Positions 16,098 to 24,606 of a stretch of 33,579 nucleotides of DNA are shown here, one piece after another. Every line of letters begins with the position of its first letter. The stretch's first letter is position 1. This DNA comes from an uncultured bacterium (GTDB taxonomy: Bacteria > Vulcanimicrobiota > CADAWZ01). Where the stretch lies: positions 1,115 through 34,693 of the forward strand of contig CADAWZ010000004.1 in assembly GCA_902791745.1 (NCBI GenBank). The letters run 5' to 3'. Made by a program: the position numbers and the translations under genes. The notes beneath the pieces were generated by a model, which was given only the letters and a program-made list of their open reading frames with translations, searched no databases and was not told where the DNA came from.

Positions 16098-16133
16098 GCC
16101 CTCTTTTATAATATATTTCAAATAAAAGAGGGC
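16098..16133 (-). terminator. Terminator at the end of the M91 array
   Basis: GCCCTCTTTTA (16098-16108) pairs perfectly with TAAAAGAGGGC (16123-16133). Read leftward it is followed by TTTTTATA. It lies 24 bases past the stop of the last array gene and ends the five-gene unit. Confidence 0.88.
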
Positions 16134-16157
16134 ACTTATAGTCTACGAAATTAATAA

Positions 16158-18032
16158 TTAATATCTTGTTCTTTCAGGAATTCCAAGTTCATTTCTTATA
16201 GCATTTTCTGTCAATCCTTCTGGGTTTCCACTTGTTACTGTACCATCTGGATGTTGGACATCTATTCCACCTATTACTGGAAGACCTACAGCTTGATGTT
16301 CTCTTCTATTTACGGTGCCTGCTCCTCTTGGCTGTTCTCCAGGTTGTTTTGTTCCTGTTGCATTGTCATATGAGTGAGCCATCTCATGAAATAGAACATT
16401 TAATGGTTCAAATCCTATACTCTTATTTCTGAATGAAGGATTATAGCTAATTGTTGTATCTGATCCTTCACCTCTTGTTCCATCAGGTTTTACATAGGAT
16501 TTGTCATTATCGTGAGCTGTGGCATAACCATTTTGATCTGTAGTCTGCTGAATATCTACTTTATGTCCTGAATTGTCAAGTTCAGATAGCATTTTTTGCC
16601 CAGTCTGTAAGTGTTTATATGATTCCATATCAGATTCAATTCTCATTTTGAAATCACTGTCGCCTTTTATGCTTATAGAATTTCCCAATCCTGCATTTTC
16701 AAAATAGTTATATCTATTTACTTGACTTCCATCACCAGCATTTACATTTCCAAGGTTATCATCCCAAATCTTGCTTGTTTTACTGTCAGTATTTATGTTG
16801 TCTATTCCTTTACCACCAAATATGATGTTTTTACCATCTCCTGCATTAATGTTATCATTGCCCTTTCCACCGTCAATGTAATTATCACCATTTCCTACAT
16901 TTATGTTGTCTTTGCCATCTAAACCATAGATAACATTATGTCCAGTTCCAGCATTTATAGCGTCGTTTCCTTTTCCGCCTTCGATGTAATTATCACCATT
17001 TCCAGCATTTATTTTATCATTTCCGTCTCTGCCATAGATGTCATTTCTTCCATTTCCAGCGTTGATGTTATCGTCACCTTTTCCAGCATCGATGGTATTA
17101 TTTCCATTTCCGACGGTTATTTTATCATCACCTTTTCCACCGTTAATAGTATTATTTCCATCTCCGATGGTTATTTTATCATCACCCTTTCCGCCTTCAA
17201 TGGTATTGTTTCCTTTTCCTGCTTTTATCGTATCATTTCCTGCTCCGCCGTCAATGGTGTAATCTCCATTTCCTGCACTTATTTTGTCATTTCCTTTTCC
17301 AGCGTTTATGGCGTCTCTTTTCCCACTTGCAATGATTATATCATCACCTTTTCCTGCATCAACATTATTTATATCTCCACCAGTTGTAATTATATCACTA
17401 CCTGCTCCAGAATCTACTTTACTGTCATTTCCTGTAACTGTTATGGAATCTTCTCCTTTTCCTGTTTTAACGGTGTTTATGTCACCAGTGAGATTTATTG
17501 TGTTATCTCCATTCCCTGTAGTTATATTATTTCTGTGTGCACCGTCTGAAGTTATTGTATTGTTACCATTGCCTACATTTACAATATTTCTACCTTTACC
17601 TAAATTTAGTTCATTGTCTCCTTCACCAGCATCAATAACAAAATTTCCCATTATGGCTGATAAATCCAATGAATCATTCCCTTTTCCTGTATCTATTTTG
17701 AAACCATTTGCAGCCTCGTCTTGGGTATATTCTTGTTCTTCGCCATTGATGTTAAATATAATATTTCCGTTCTCTTCATTTATACTTGCTGTTATTTTGT
17801 CATTTCCTTTTGTTCCACCGATGTGGATCATTTCTTCTTGTGCTTCTTCAGACATCATTATGTCATCTGTAGCTTTTCCTAAATCTTGACCACTTACGGA
17901 TGTACGAGTAGAAAAACCTTCGTTTAGTTTTTTGATTTCAGCATTGTCAAGTTTGTCATTAAGATTTCTCTCTGTTATTTCAGGTATTGAAGGAGTAGTA
18001 GTTGTTAAAGAACCAAGCATAGACATACTCAT
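16158..18032 (-). CDS. Beta-roll repeat protein with M91-like zinc-peptidase domain (array gene 1)
   Basis: 624 residues, last gene of the operon. Order: a Ser/Thr-rich N-terminus without signal peptide; an NLNDKLD motif ending at 29; a module from GTKGND (G73); about 20 Gly/Asn/Asp-rich beta-roll turns (GGKGDDKI, GNGNNTI types) to about 425; a linker; and the peptidase domain with HEMAH (H549, E550, H553). A conserved Glu (E578, in REHQAVG) is the likely third ligand. It ends IPERTRY after NPEGLTENAIRNELG. Five paralogs share HEGVH; this copy has HEMAH. The NleD-type family cleaves host kinases in known pathogens, but the target here is unknown. RBS AAAGGAAA precedes the ATG, and the spacer resembles those of genes 2 and 3. 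Confidence 0.82.
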   Translation of the reverse strand: MSMSMLGSLTTTTPSIPEITERNLNDKLDNAEIKKLNEGFSTRTSVSGQDLGKATDDIMMSEEAQEEMIHIGGTKGNDKITASINEENGNIIFNINGEEQEYTQDEAANGFKIDTGKGNDSLDLSAIMGNFVIDAGEGDNELNLGKGRNIVNVGNGNNTITSDGAHRNNITTGNGDNTINLTGDINTVKTGKGEDSITVTGNDSKVDSGAGSDIITTGGDINNVDAGKGDDIIIASGKRDAINAGKGNDKISAGNGDYTIDGGAGNDTIKAGKGNNTIEGGKGDDKITIGDGNNTINGGKGDDKITVGNGNNTIDAGKGDDNINAGNGRNDIYGRDGNDKINAGNGDNYIEGGKGNDAINAGTGHNVIYGLDGKDNINVGNGDNYIDGGKGNDNINAGDGKNIIFGGKGIDNINTDSKTSKIWDDNLGNVNAGDGSQVNRYNYFENAGLGNSISIKGDSDFKMRIESDMESYKHLQTGQKMLSELDNSGHKVDIQQTTDQNGYATAHDNDKSYVKPDGTRGEGSDTTISYNPSFRNKSIGFEPLNVLFHEMAHSYDNATGTKQPGEQPRGAGTVNRREHQAVGLPVIGGIDVQHPDGTVTSGNPEGLTENAIRNELGIPERTRY

Positions 18033-18054
18033 ATTTTTTATTTCCTTTCAATGA
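18033..18054 (-). repeat. Conserved spacer, copy 1 (genes 2/1)
   Basis: Between the stop of gene 2 and the ATG of gene 1 is tcattgaaaggaaata plus an A/T tail. The same 15-16 bases occur at 19966-19985 and, with one change, at 22551-22576. It contains the ribosome site (AAAGGAAA) and marks the duplication unit. Confidence 0.85.
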
Positions 18055-19965
18055 TTAATAAATTTCTCTTCTGTCGATTCCGAGTTCTGCTCTTATTGAA
18101 TTTTCAGTCAATTTTTCAGGATTTCCTGCAGTAACTGTACCATCAGGGTGAGTAACTTCAATTCCATCTTTGATACTTATACCGACTGTTTGACGTTCTG
18201 TTTTTGCGACAAGGCTTCCATTTTCTTGTTCTTGTGTACCAGGTTGCATTGTACCAGTTGTAATATTATATGCATGAACACCTTCATGGAAAAGTACATT
18301 TAATGGCATAAATCCTTTATCATCTTCTCTAAAATAAGGATTATATCCTATTTTTGCATCTGTACCTTCTCCTCTTTGACCATCAGGAGTTATTGTTCTT
18401 TTATTAATTTCTTGGGATATTTCTTCATCATTTTTATTATCTCTGTTTATATCTGCATAGCTATTTTTAATATTTTTGTTTATTTCTTCAATTGTAACAG
18501 TATGTCCAGACTTATCTAATTCAGACAGTAGTTTTCTACCACTTTCAGTAGCTCTCAATGCCTCTAAATCAGATTTGAGAATCTCTTTGAAATTATCGTT
18601 TCCTTCTATTTTTATAGAACTTCCTAAATTAGTATTTTTTGAGCTGTCATATCTATTTACATTAATATTTTCAGAGGCATTTATTGTGCCTCCATTTTTG
18701 TCATCAAATATAACTCCTGAAGATTTTTTAGCATTTATGGTATCATCTCCAAGACCGCCAAATATGATATTAGAACCTTTTCCAACAGTTATATTGTCGT
18801 TATTTTTTCCACCGTCAATATAATTGTTGCCATTTCCTACTCTAATTTTGTCATCTCCATCTAAACCGTATATATTATTGTTGCCATTTCCAGCAATTAT
18901 ACTGTCATTGCCTTTACCGCCAATAATGTTGTTATTTGTATTCCCAACTCTGATTTTGTCATTGCCATTATCACCATAAATGAATTCATTGTCGCCTCTT
19001 GCAATTATTATATCATTGCCGTTTCCACCATGTATTTCATCTTCAGAACCTTTAGAAAATATTATGTCATTACCAGACTCTGCATCTATATAATTTTTAT
19101 CTCCAGTAGTTGTTATTAGATCATTACCTGCACCTGAATATATTTCTGTATTTCCATTTGCTGAAATTCTATCTATTCCACTACCAGTATGTACAGTACT
19201 CATTAATGATTTAGTGTTGTCAGAAGAGTCTATTTTTATTTTATTGTTTCCATTTCCTGTTGTTATGTTATTTCTCTCTGCATTTGTAGAATTTATTGTA
19301 TTATTCCCATTTCCAGTGCTTAGGATATTTATTCCTTGACTTAGATTTATGTTATTATCACCTTCACCTGCGTCAATTACAAAATTGTTAAGTATTGCAG
19401 ATAAATCGAGGTTGTCATTTCCGTCTCCTAAATCAATTTTGAAGCCATTTGCCGCTTCTTCTGGAGTATATTCTTTAGCTTCGCCATTTACATTTATAAT
19501 GATATTTCCATTTTCTTTATTTATACTTGAAGTTATATTGTCATTTCCATCTGTTCCACTTATATAATTCATTTCTTCTTGGAGTTCATCAGACATCATA
19601 ACATTATCTACAACTTCCCCTAATTTTTTTATATCATACTCTCCGTGTTTTGCTTGTGGAAAATGTGGATCATCATTCTTTATTTGATCTAATATTTCTG
19701 TCATTATGGCAGTTTCAAGTTTTGAAGTAAGATTTTCTTTTTCAGTTGTCCCCTTACTGGTATTTGTTGATTCTCCACTGGCTGACGAAGATTTTTTTGA
19801 TTCATCCGCACTACTTGAGGAATTTACTTTAGAACTACTTGAAGCTGTTTCTTTTGAAGAATTGGATGCATTGGAATTTTTTGTAGATTTTGCTGAATGG
19901 GATGTAGATGATTTTGTTTGTGATATTGAACTTCTTACACTACTAACACTACTTATTGAACTCAT
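18055..19965 (-). CDS. Beta-roll repeat protein with M91-like zinc-peptidase domain (array gene 2)
   Basis: 636 residues. It differs from its siblings in a long N-terminus of about 80 residues made almost only of Ser, Lys, Thr, Ala and Asn, predicted disordered; the KLD motif is replaced by LTSKLE. The GTDGND module begins at G137. It is followed by the constant opening (DLSAILNNFVIDAGEGDNNI), the beta-roll turns and the constant closing IYGLDGDDKI block. The peptidase domain has HEGVH (H560, E561, H564) with E590 in TERQTVG, and the C-terminus is ELGIDRREIY. All presumed catalytic residues are present. Secretion or surface display is plausible because of the RTX-like repeats, but no Sec signal is present. 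It follows gene 3 by 20 bases. Confidence 0.82.
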   Translation of the reverse strand: MSSISSVSSVRSSISQTKSSTSHSAKSTKNSNASNSSKETASSSSKVNSSSSADESKKSSSASGESTNTSKGTTEKENLTSKLETAIMTEILDQIKNDDPHFPQAKHGEYDIKKLGEVVDNVMMSDELQEEMNYISGTDGNDNITSSINKENGNIIINVNGEAKEYTPEEAANGFKIDLGDGNDNLDLSAILNNFVIDAGEGDNNINLSQGINILSTGNGNNTINSTNAERNNITTGNGNNKIKIDSSDNTKSLMSTVHTGSGIDRISANGNTEIYSGAGNDLITTTGDKNYIDAESGNDIIFSKGSEDEIHGGNGNDIIIARGDNEFIYGDNGNDKIRVGNTNNNIIGGKGNDSIIAGNGNNNIYGLDGDDKIRVGNGNNYIDGGKNNDNITVGKGSNIIFGGLGDDTINAKKSSGVIFDDKNGGTINASENINVNRYDSSKNTNLGSSIKIEGNDNFKEILKSDLEALRATESGRKLLSELDKSGHTVTIEEINKNIKNSYADINRDNKNDEEISQEINKRTITPDGQRGEGTDAKIGYNPYFREDDKGFMPLNVLFHEGVHAYNITTGTMQPGTQEQENGSLVAKTERQTVGISIKDGIEVTHPDGTVTAGNPEKLTENSIRAELGIDRREIY

Positions 19966-19985
19966 TTTCTATTTCCTTTCAATGA
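19966..19985 (-). repeat. Conserved spacer, copy 2 (genes 3/2)
   Basis: tcattgaaaggaaata is identical to copy 1, followed by a shorter A-rich tail before the ATG. Confidence 0.85.
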
Positions 19986-22550
19986 TTAATAAAGTTCTCT
20001 CTTGTCGATTCCGAGTTCTGCTCTTATTGCGTTTTCTGTCAATCCTTCAGGGTTGTTTGCACTTTTTGTTCCATCTGGGTGGGTAACTTCGATTCCGTTA
20101 TCTATACTTAGACCAACAGCTTGTCTTTCACAACTTTTAACAATAGAATCATTTTCTTGTTGAGTTTGCCCAGGTTGCATTGTTCCTGTTGTTGTATTAT
20201 AAGCATGAACTCCTTCATGGAAAAGAACATTCAACGGCATAAAGCCTAATTCTTGGTCTCTATGAGATGGATTAAACGATATTTCTGCATTTGAACCAGA
20301 ACCTCGTTGACCATCAGGAGTTATAAATTGAGCATTGTAATTTTCTGCTTTTTCATAACCATTTGGATCATTCATTTGATTTATCGTAACTGTTTTACCT
20401 GATTTATCAAGTTCGGACAATAATTTTTTGCCACTTTCAGTGGCTCTCAATGCTTCTAAATCAGATTCAACTCTTGCTTTGAATTCATCACTGCCTTCTA
20501 TATTTATTGATTTGCCTAAATTTGAAGGATTTGAGCTATCATATCTTTTTACATCCATATCTTTAGAAGCATTTATCATTCCAAAATTGTCATCAAAGAC
20601 TTTTCCAGAAGAATTTTGAGCATTTATAAAATCAAAGCCTTTTCCGCCAAAAATGGTGTTTTTACCTTCTCCAACATTTATGAAATCATTTCCCTTGCCA
20701 CCGTCGATGTAGTTGTTTCCATTTCCTGCTTTTATAAAGTCATTTCCATCTACACCATAGATGACATTATTTCCATTACCAGCGATTATATTGTCGTTTC
20801 CACTTCCACCATCAATATAATTGTCACCATTACCAGCAATTATAGTATCATTTCCCTTATCGCCGTAGATTGTAGCAGTTTCTTTTCCTGCAATTAGTAA
20901 ATCGTTCCCTTTTCCTCCATGTATATCATCGTTTTTCCCATTTGAATATACAAAATCATTTCCATTACCTGCTTTTATGGTATTTTTTTCTCCATTTGCA
21001 AAGATGAAATCATTTCCATTACCTGAATTGATATTGCTTTCTTTTCCATTTGTAAATATAAAATCACTACCTGAGCCTGAATTTATATTATTTTGTTGTC
21101 CATTAGCTGATATAACATCGAGACCAGAACCTGTCGTTATTGTATTTTTACTTGCTTCATCTTTTGCAGTTATTATATTATTACCATTACCAGTGTTTAC
21201 GAAATTTTCGCCTTTGCTCAAATTTAAATTGTTGTTTCCTTCACCTGCATTTATGACAAATTTACCTTCAACGGCAGATAAATCTATTTTATCATTTCCA
21301 TTTCCAGAATCTATTTTTATTCCATTCTTGATTTCATCTGCAGTATATTCTTGCTCTTTTCCATTTACATTTATTATCAGATTTCCATTTTCTTTATTTA
21401 CGCTTGCAGTTATTTTATCATTTCCGTCTGTTCCAGTTATTTCAAGCATGTCTTTTGTGGCATCTTCTGAATATGAGACATTTCCGTTTGTTATTTTACT
21501 TTCCAAATTGTCAGATATTATTTTGTTGTCTCCATCTCCACCATCGATTTTATTATGCCCATTTCCTGCTTTTATTAGATCATTACCATCTCCGCCATCA
21601 ATGGTATTATTACCATTACCAGCTTTTATTTTATCATTTCCATTTCCACCATCAATTGTATTATTTCCATCACCTACAGTGATTTTGTCATTTCCATTTC
21701 CGCCATTAATGGTGTTACCTAAGTAGTATTTTTCATTATTAAAAGGATTTTTACCATCTCCAGCTTTTATTGTATCATCTCCATCTCCACCATTAATTGT
21801 ATTATATCCGTCCCCTACAGTAATTTTGTCATTTCCTGAGCCACCATTGATTATATTTTGTCCATTTCCTATCGTAATTAGATCATTACCATCTCCTGCA
21901 TTAATTTTATTATCTGCAAGGTCTCCATTTATAGTTATATTGTCTTTCCCGCTGCCTGTATTTATTGTATTTATGGAATTTTTACCTGTAATATCTATTT
22001 TATTGTTTCCATTTCCAGTAGTTATGTTATTTCTGTGAGCATCGTTGGCGGTTATTATATTATTTCCATCTCCAGTTGTAACGACATTTCTACCTTGACC
22101 TAAATTAATATTGTTATCACCTTCACCTGCATCAATAACAAAATTATTTAATATTGCAGATATATCTATGTCGTCATTTCCATTACCTGCATCAATTTTA
22201 AATCCATTTGCCGCTTCTTCAGGAGTGTATTCTTTTTCTTGACCATTTACATTTATGACGATATTTCCATTTTCTTTATTTATACTTGCTTTTATTTTAT
22301 CATTTTCATCAGTTCCACCAATATAATTCATCTCTTCTTGGGCTTCATCTGATATCATAATTTCGTCAGTTACTTCTCCAAGACTTTGTTGAGATGTAGG
22401 TGGAGCATTCTTTATTGTATTAATTAATGGATGTTTTGACGACTCTTTGGCTTCGGCTAAATCAAGTTTTTCAGAAAGATTTTTAGGCTCTATTGTGTCA
22501 TATATTGATGAAGGATTTGATATTCCCCCAAATCCTACAGAAATACTCAT
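19986..22550 (-). CDS. Double-module beta-roll protein with M91-like zinc-peptidase domain (array gene 3)
   Basis: 854 residues, the longest of the seven. It has NLSEKLD (24-30) and then two complete repeat modules. Module 1 starts at G79 (GTDEND) and module 2 at G373 (GTDGND). Each has the vNGqExEYT segment, the DISA/DLSA opening and its own set of beta-roll turns. Module 1 uses mostly GNGNNTI/GGNGNDKI turns. Module 2 has many turns of the NGK type (FANGEKNTI, SNGKNDDI) that match gene 4. One peptidase domain follows: HEGVH (H778, E779, H782), E808 in CERQAVG, ending ELGIDKRELY. It looks like an in-frame fusion or duplication of a repeat module. No signal peptide. Confidence 0.83.
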   Translation of the reverse strand: MSISVGFGGISNPSSIYDTIEPKNLSEKLDLAEAKESSKHPLINTIKNAPPTSQQSLGEVTDEIMISDEAQEEMNYIGGTDENDKIKASINKENGNIVINVNGQEKEYTPEEAANGFKIDAGNGNDDIDISAILNNFVIDAGEGDNNINLGQGRNVVTTGDGNNIITANDAHRNNITTGNGNNKIDITGKNSINTINTGSGKDNITINGDLADNKINAGDGNDLITIGNGQNIINGGSGNDKITVGDGYNTINGGDGDDTIKAGDGKNPFNNEKYYLGNTINGGNGNDKITVGDGNNTIDGGNGNDKIKAGNGNNTIDGGDGNDLIKAGNGHNKIDGGDGDNKIISDNLESKITNGNVSYSEDATKDMLEITGTDGNDKITASVNKENGNLIINVNGKEQEYTADEIKNGIKIDSGNGNDKIDLSAVEGKFVINAGEGNNNLNLSKGENFVNTGNGNNIITAKDEASKNTITTGSGLDVISANGQQNNINSGSGSDFIFTNGKESNINSGNGNDFIFANGEKNTIKAGNGNDFVYSNGKNDDIHGGKGNDLLIAGKETATIYGDKGNDTIIAGNGDNYIDGGSGNDNIIAGNGNNVIYGVDGNDFIKAGNGNNYIDGGKGNDFINVGEGKNTIFGGKGFDFINAQNSSGKVFDDNFGMINASKDMDVKRYDSSNPSNLGKSINIEGSDEFKARVESDLEALRATESGKKLLSELDKSGKTVTINQMNDPNGYEKAENYNAQFITPDGQRGSGSNAEISFNPSHRDQELGFMPLNVLFHEGVHAYNTTTGTMQPGQTQQENDSIVKSCERQAVGLSIDNGIEVTHPDGTKSANNPEGLTENAIRAELGIDKRELY
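20600..22320 (-). repeat. Internal duplication of the repeat module in array gene 3
   Basis: Two modules, starting at residues 79 and 373 (294 residues apart), share the same order: GTDxND, asvNKENGN, VNGqExEYT, a Glu-rich turn, IDxSA, FVInAGEGnNNlNL, and xxNxITTG. The duplicated unit includes the non-repeat opening, so it is not merely extra beta-roll turns. Confidence 0.85.
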
Positions 22551-22576
22551 ATTTTTTTATTTCCTTTCAATGGTTA
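22551..22576 (-). repeat. Conserved spacer, copy 3 (genes 4/3)
   Basis: ccattgaaaggaaata differs from copies 1 and 2 by one base at the 5' end. It is followed by an A-rich run before the ATG of gene 3. The spacer upstream of gene 4 is unrelated. Confidence 0.8.
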
Positions 22577-24592
22577 TTAATATCTTGTTCTTTCTTCAAG
22601 TCCCAATTCTGCTCTTATTGCGTTTTCTGTCAATCCCTCAGGATTGCCTGCACTTATTGTTCCATCTGGATGGGTAACTTCTATTCCATCTTCTATACTT
22701 AGACCTACACATTGTCTTTCACATTTATAGACATTTCTTGAAGAACCATCTTCATTTTCTTGTGCTTGTTTACCAGGTTGCATTGTTCCAGTTACATCAT
22801 TATATGCATGAACTCCTTCATGGAATAATATTCCAATTGGTACATAATCTTTTGTTCCTCTGAATGATGGATTATAGCTTATTGTAGCATTTGTTCCTTC
22901 TCCTCTTTGACCATCAGGAGTTATAAATCTTTTATCATTTTCACTTTTTGAAACAGAGGTATATCCATTTTCAGCATTAGTTTGATCTATAGTAACTGTT
23001 TTTCCTGATTTATCAAGTTCTGATAATAATTTTTTACCACTATCAGTTGCTCTTAATGCTTCTAAATCTGATTCAACTCTCATTTTGAAGTCATCACTGC
23101 CTTCGATATTTATTGATTTTCCCAAATTTGAAGAATTTGAGCTGTCATATCTTTTTACATCCATGTTTTTAGAGGCATTTATCATTCCGTAATTATCGTC
23201 AAATACTTTACCAGATGAATTTCGAGCATTTATAAAATCAAAACCTTTTCCGCCAAAAATAGTATTTTTACCTTTTCCAACATTTATGAAATCATTACCT
23301 TGTCCACCATCAATGTAGTTATTTCCATTACCTGCACTGATTGAGTCATTTCCGTCTAAGCCATAGATAATATTATTTCCATTACCAGCAATTATATTGT
23401 CATTTCCTTTTCCACCTTCAATGTAGTTATCACCATTGCCTGATAATATGGTATCATTTCCATCTTCTCCATAAATAGAAGCATCTTCATTTCCTGTAAT
23501 GATTAAATCATCTCCAGCGTTTCCATGTATTTCGTCTTCTTTTCCATTGGCAAAAATTACATCATTTCCGTCTCCAGCATTGATTTTGCTGTTATCTCCA
23601 TTTGACAATATAATATTATCTCCGCCCATCGAACGTATAGAACTGTCTTTTCCATTTGCGGATATTATATCATTTCCCTTTCCTGAAATTATATTATTGC
23701 CATCTCCATTAGCAGATATAATATTGTTCCCACCAAAATCATTTATTCTATTGTTTTTTCCATTTGAATATACAAGATCATTGTCATTTCCAGAAATTAT
23801 ACTGTTACTTTCTCCATTAACAGATACAATATTATTTCCATTTCCACTATTTGTGTTGTTAAATTTTCCATTTATAAAAATAGCATCATTTCCATCTCCT
23901 GAATTGATTAAACTATTATTTCCTTTTATGGAGATTGTATCTTTTCCATTTCCAGAATTTATCGTGTTTATAGAATTTTCACCTGTTATATTTATGTTGT
24001 TATTTCCATTTCCAGTTGTTATTTTGTTTCTGTGAGCATCGTTTGAGGTTATTGTATTATTTCCATCGCCTGTTGTAACGATATTTCTTCCCTGACTTAA
24101 ATTAATATTGTTATCTCCTTCACCTGCATCTATAACAAAATTATTTAGTATTGCAGATATGTCTATATCATCATTTCCATTTCCAGAATCAATATTGAAT
24201 CCATTTGCTGCCTCTTCAGGAGTGTATTCTTTTTCTTGGCCATTTACATTTATAACAATGTTTCCATTTTCTTTATTTATACTTGCTTTTATTTTGTCAT
24301 TTCCATCAGTACCGCCAATATAATTCATCTCTTCTTGGGCTTCATCAGATAGCATTATTTCATCTGTTTTTTGTCCTAAAATTTGTGGACTGGAAGAAAT
24401 AACACTAGATAAACCAAAACCACCAAGAGGATCATCAAATTTTGTTTTTTCTTCAGCTTTATCGAGTTTCTCAGCAAGATTTTTTGGCTCTATTTCTGGA
24501 GTAGATTGTGTTGAAGAACCTATAGGATTTGAATTTATTCCTGATATTCCACCAAAACCAAAAAGACTTGAATTACCAATTATAGAACTCAT
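22577..24592 (-). CDS. Beta-roll repeat protein with M91-like zinc-peptidase domain (array gene 4)
   Basis: 671 residues. A Gly/Ser-rich N-terminus (FGFGGISGINSN) precedes NLAEKLD (to 44); the module starts at G94 (GTDGND). The middle repeats are the least canonical of the array: many turns read SANGxxNxI or VNGESNSI, so the Asp ligands of true RTX turns are largely replaced by Asn, Lys and Ser. The closing IYGLDG and IDGGQGND turns are canonical. The peptidase domain has HEGVH (H591, E592, H595) and E625 in CERQCVG, with two Cys flanking it, unusual for RTX-like proteins. The C-terminus is ELGLEERTRY. RBS AGGAG is seven bases from the ATG. No signal peptide. Confidence 0.82.
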   Translation of the reverse strand: MSSIIGNSSLFGFGGISGINSNPIGSSTQSTPEIEPKNLAEKLDKAEEKTKFDDPLGGFGLSSVISSSPQILGQKTDEIMLSDEAQEEMNYIGGTDGNDKIKASINKENGNIVINVNGQEKEYTPEEAANGFNIDSGNGNDDIDISAILNNFVIDAGEGDNNINLSQGRNIVTTGDGNNTITSNDAHRNKITTGNGNNNINITGENSINTINSGNGKDTISIKGNNSLINSGDGNDAIFINGKFNNTNSGNGNNIVSVNGESNSIISGNDNDLVYSNGKNNRINDFGGNNIISANGDGNNIISGKGNDIISANGKDSSIRSMGGDNIILSNGDNSKINAGDGNDVIFANGKEDEIHGNAGDDLIITGNEDASIYGEDGNDTILSGNGDNYIEGGKGNDNIIAGNGNNIIYGLDGNDSISAGNGNNYIDGGQGNDFINVGKGKNTIFGGKGFDFINARNSSGKVFDDNYGMINASKNMDVKRYDSSNSSNLGKSINIEGSDDFKMRVESDLEALRATDSGKKLLSELDKSGKTVTIDQTNAENGYTSVSKSENDKRFITPDGQRGEGTNATISYNPSFRGTKDYVPIGILFHEGVHAYNDVTGTMQPGKQAQENEDGSSRNVYKCERQCVGLSIEDGIEVTHPDGTISAGNPEGLTENAIRAELGLEERTRY

Positions 24593-24606
24593 AATTTTTC
24601 TCCTTA

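Noticed and set aside
16722-17889. Long rightward open frames (up to about 200 residues) opposite array gene 1
   Set aside because: They are antisense to Gly/Asn/Asp-rich repeats, whose complement has few stop codons. The translations are low-complexity Ser/Ile/Phe/Pro strings with no ribosome site or domain.
20977-24323. Rightward open frames of 70-249 residues opposite array genes 3 and 4
   Set aside because: Same cause: shadow frames of the beta-roll repeats. The leftward frames have motifs, ribosome sites and operon spacing.
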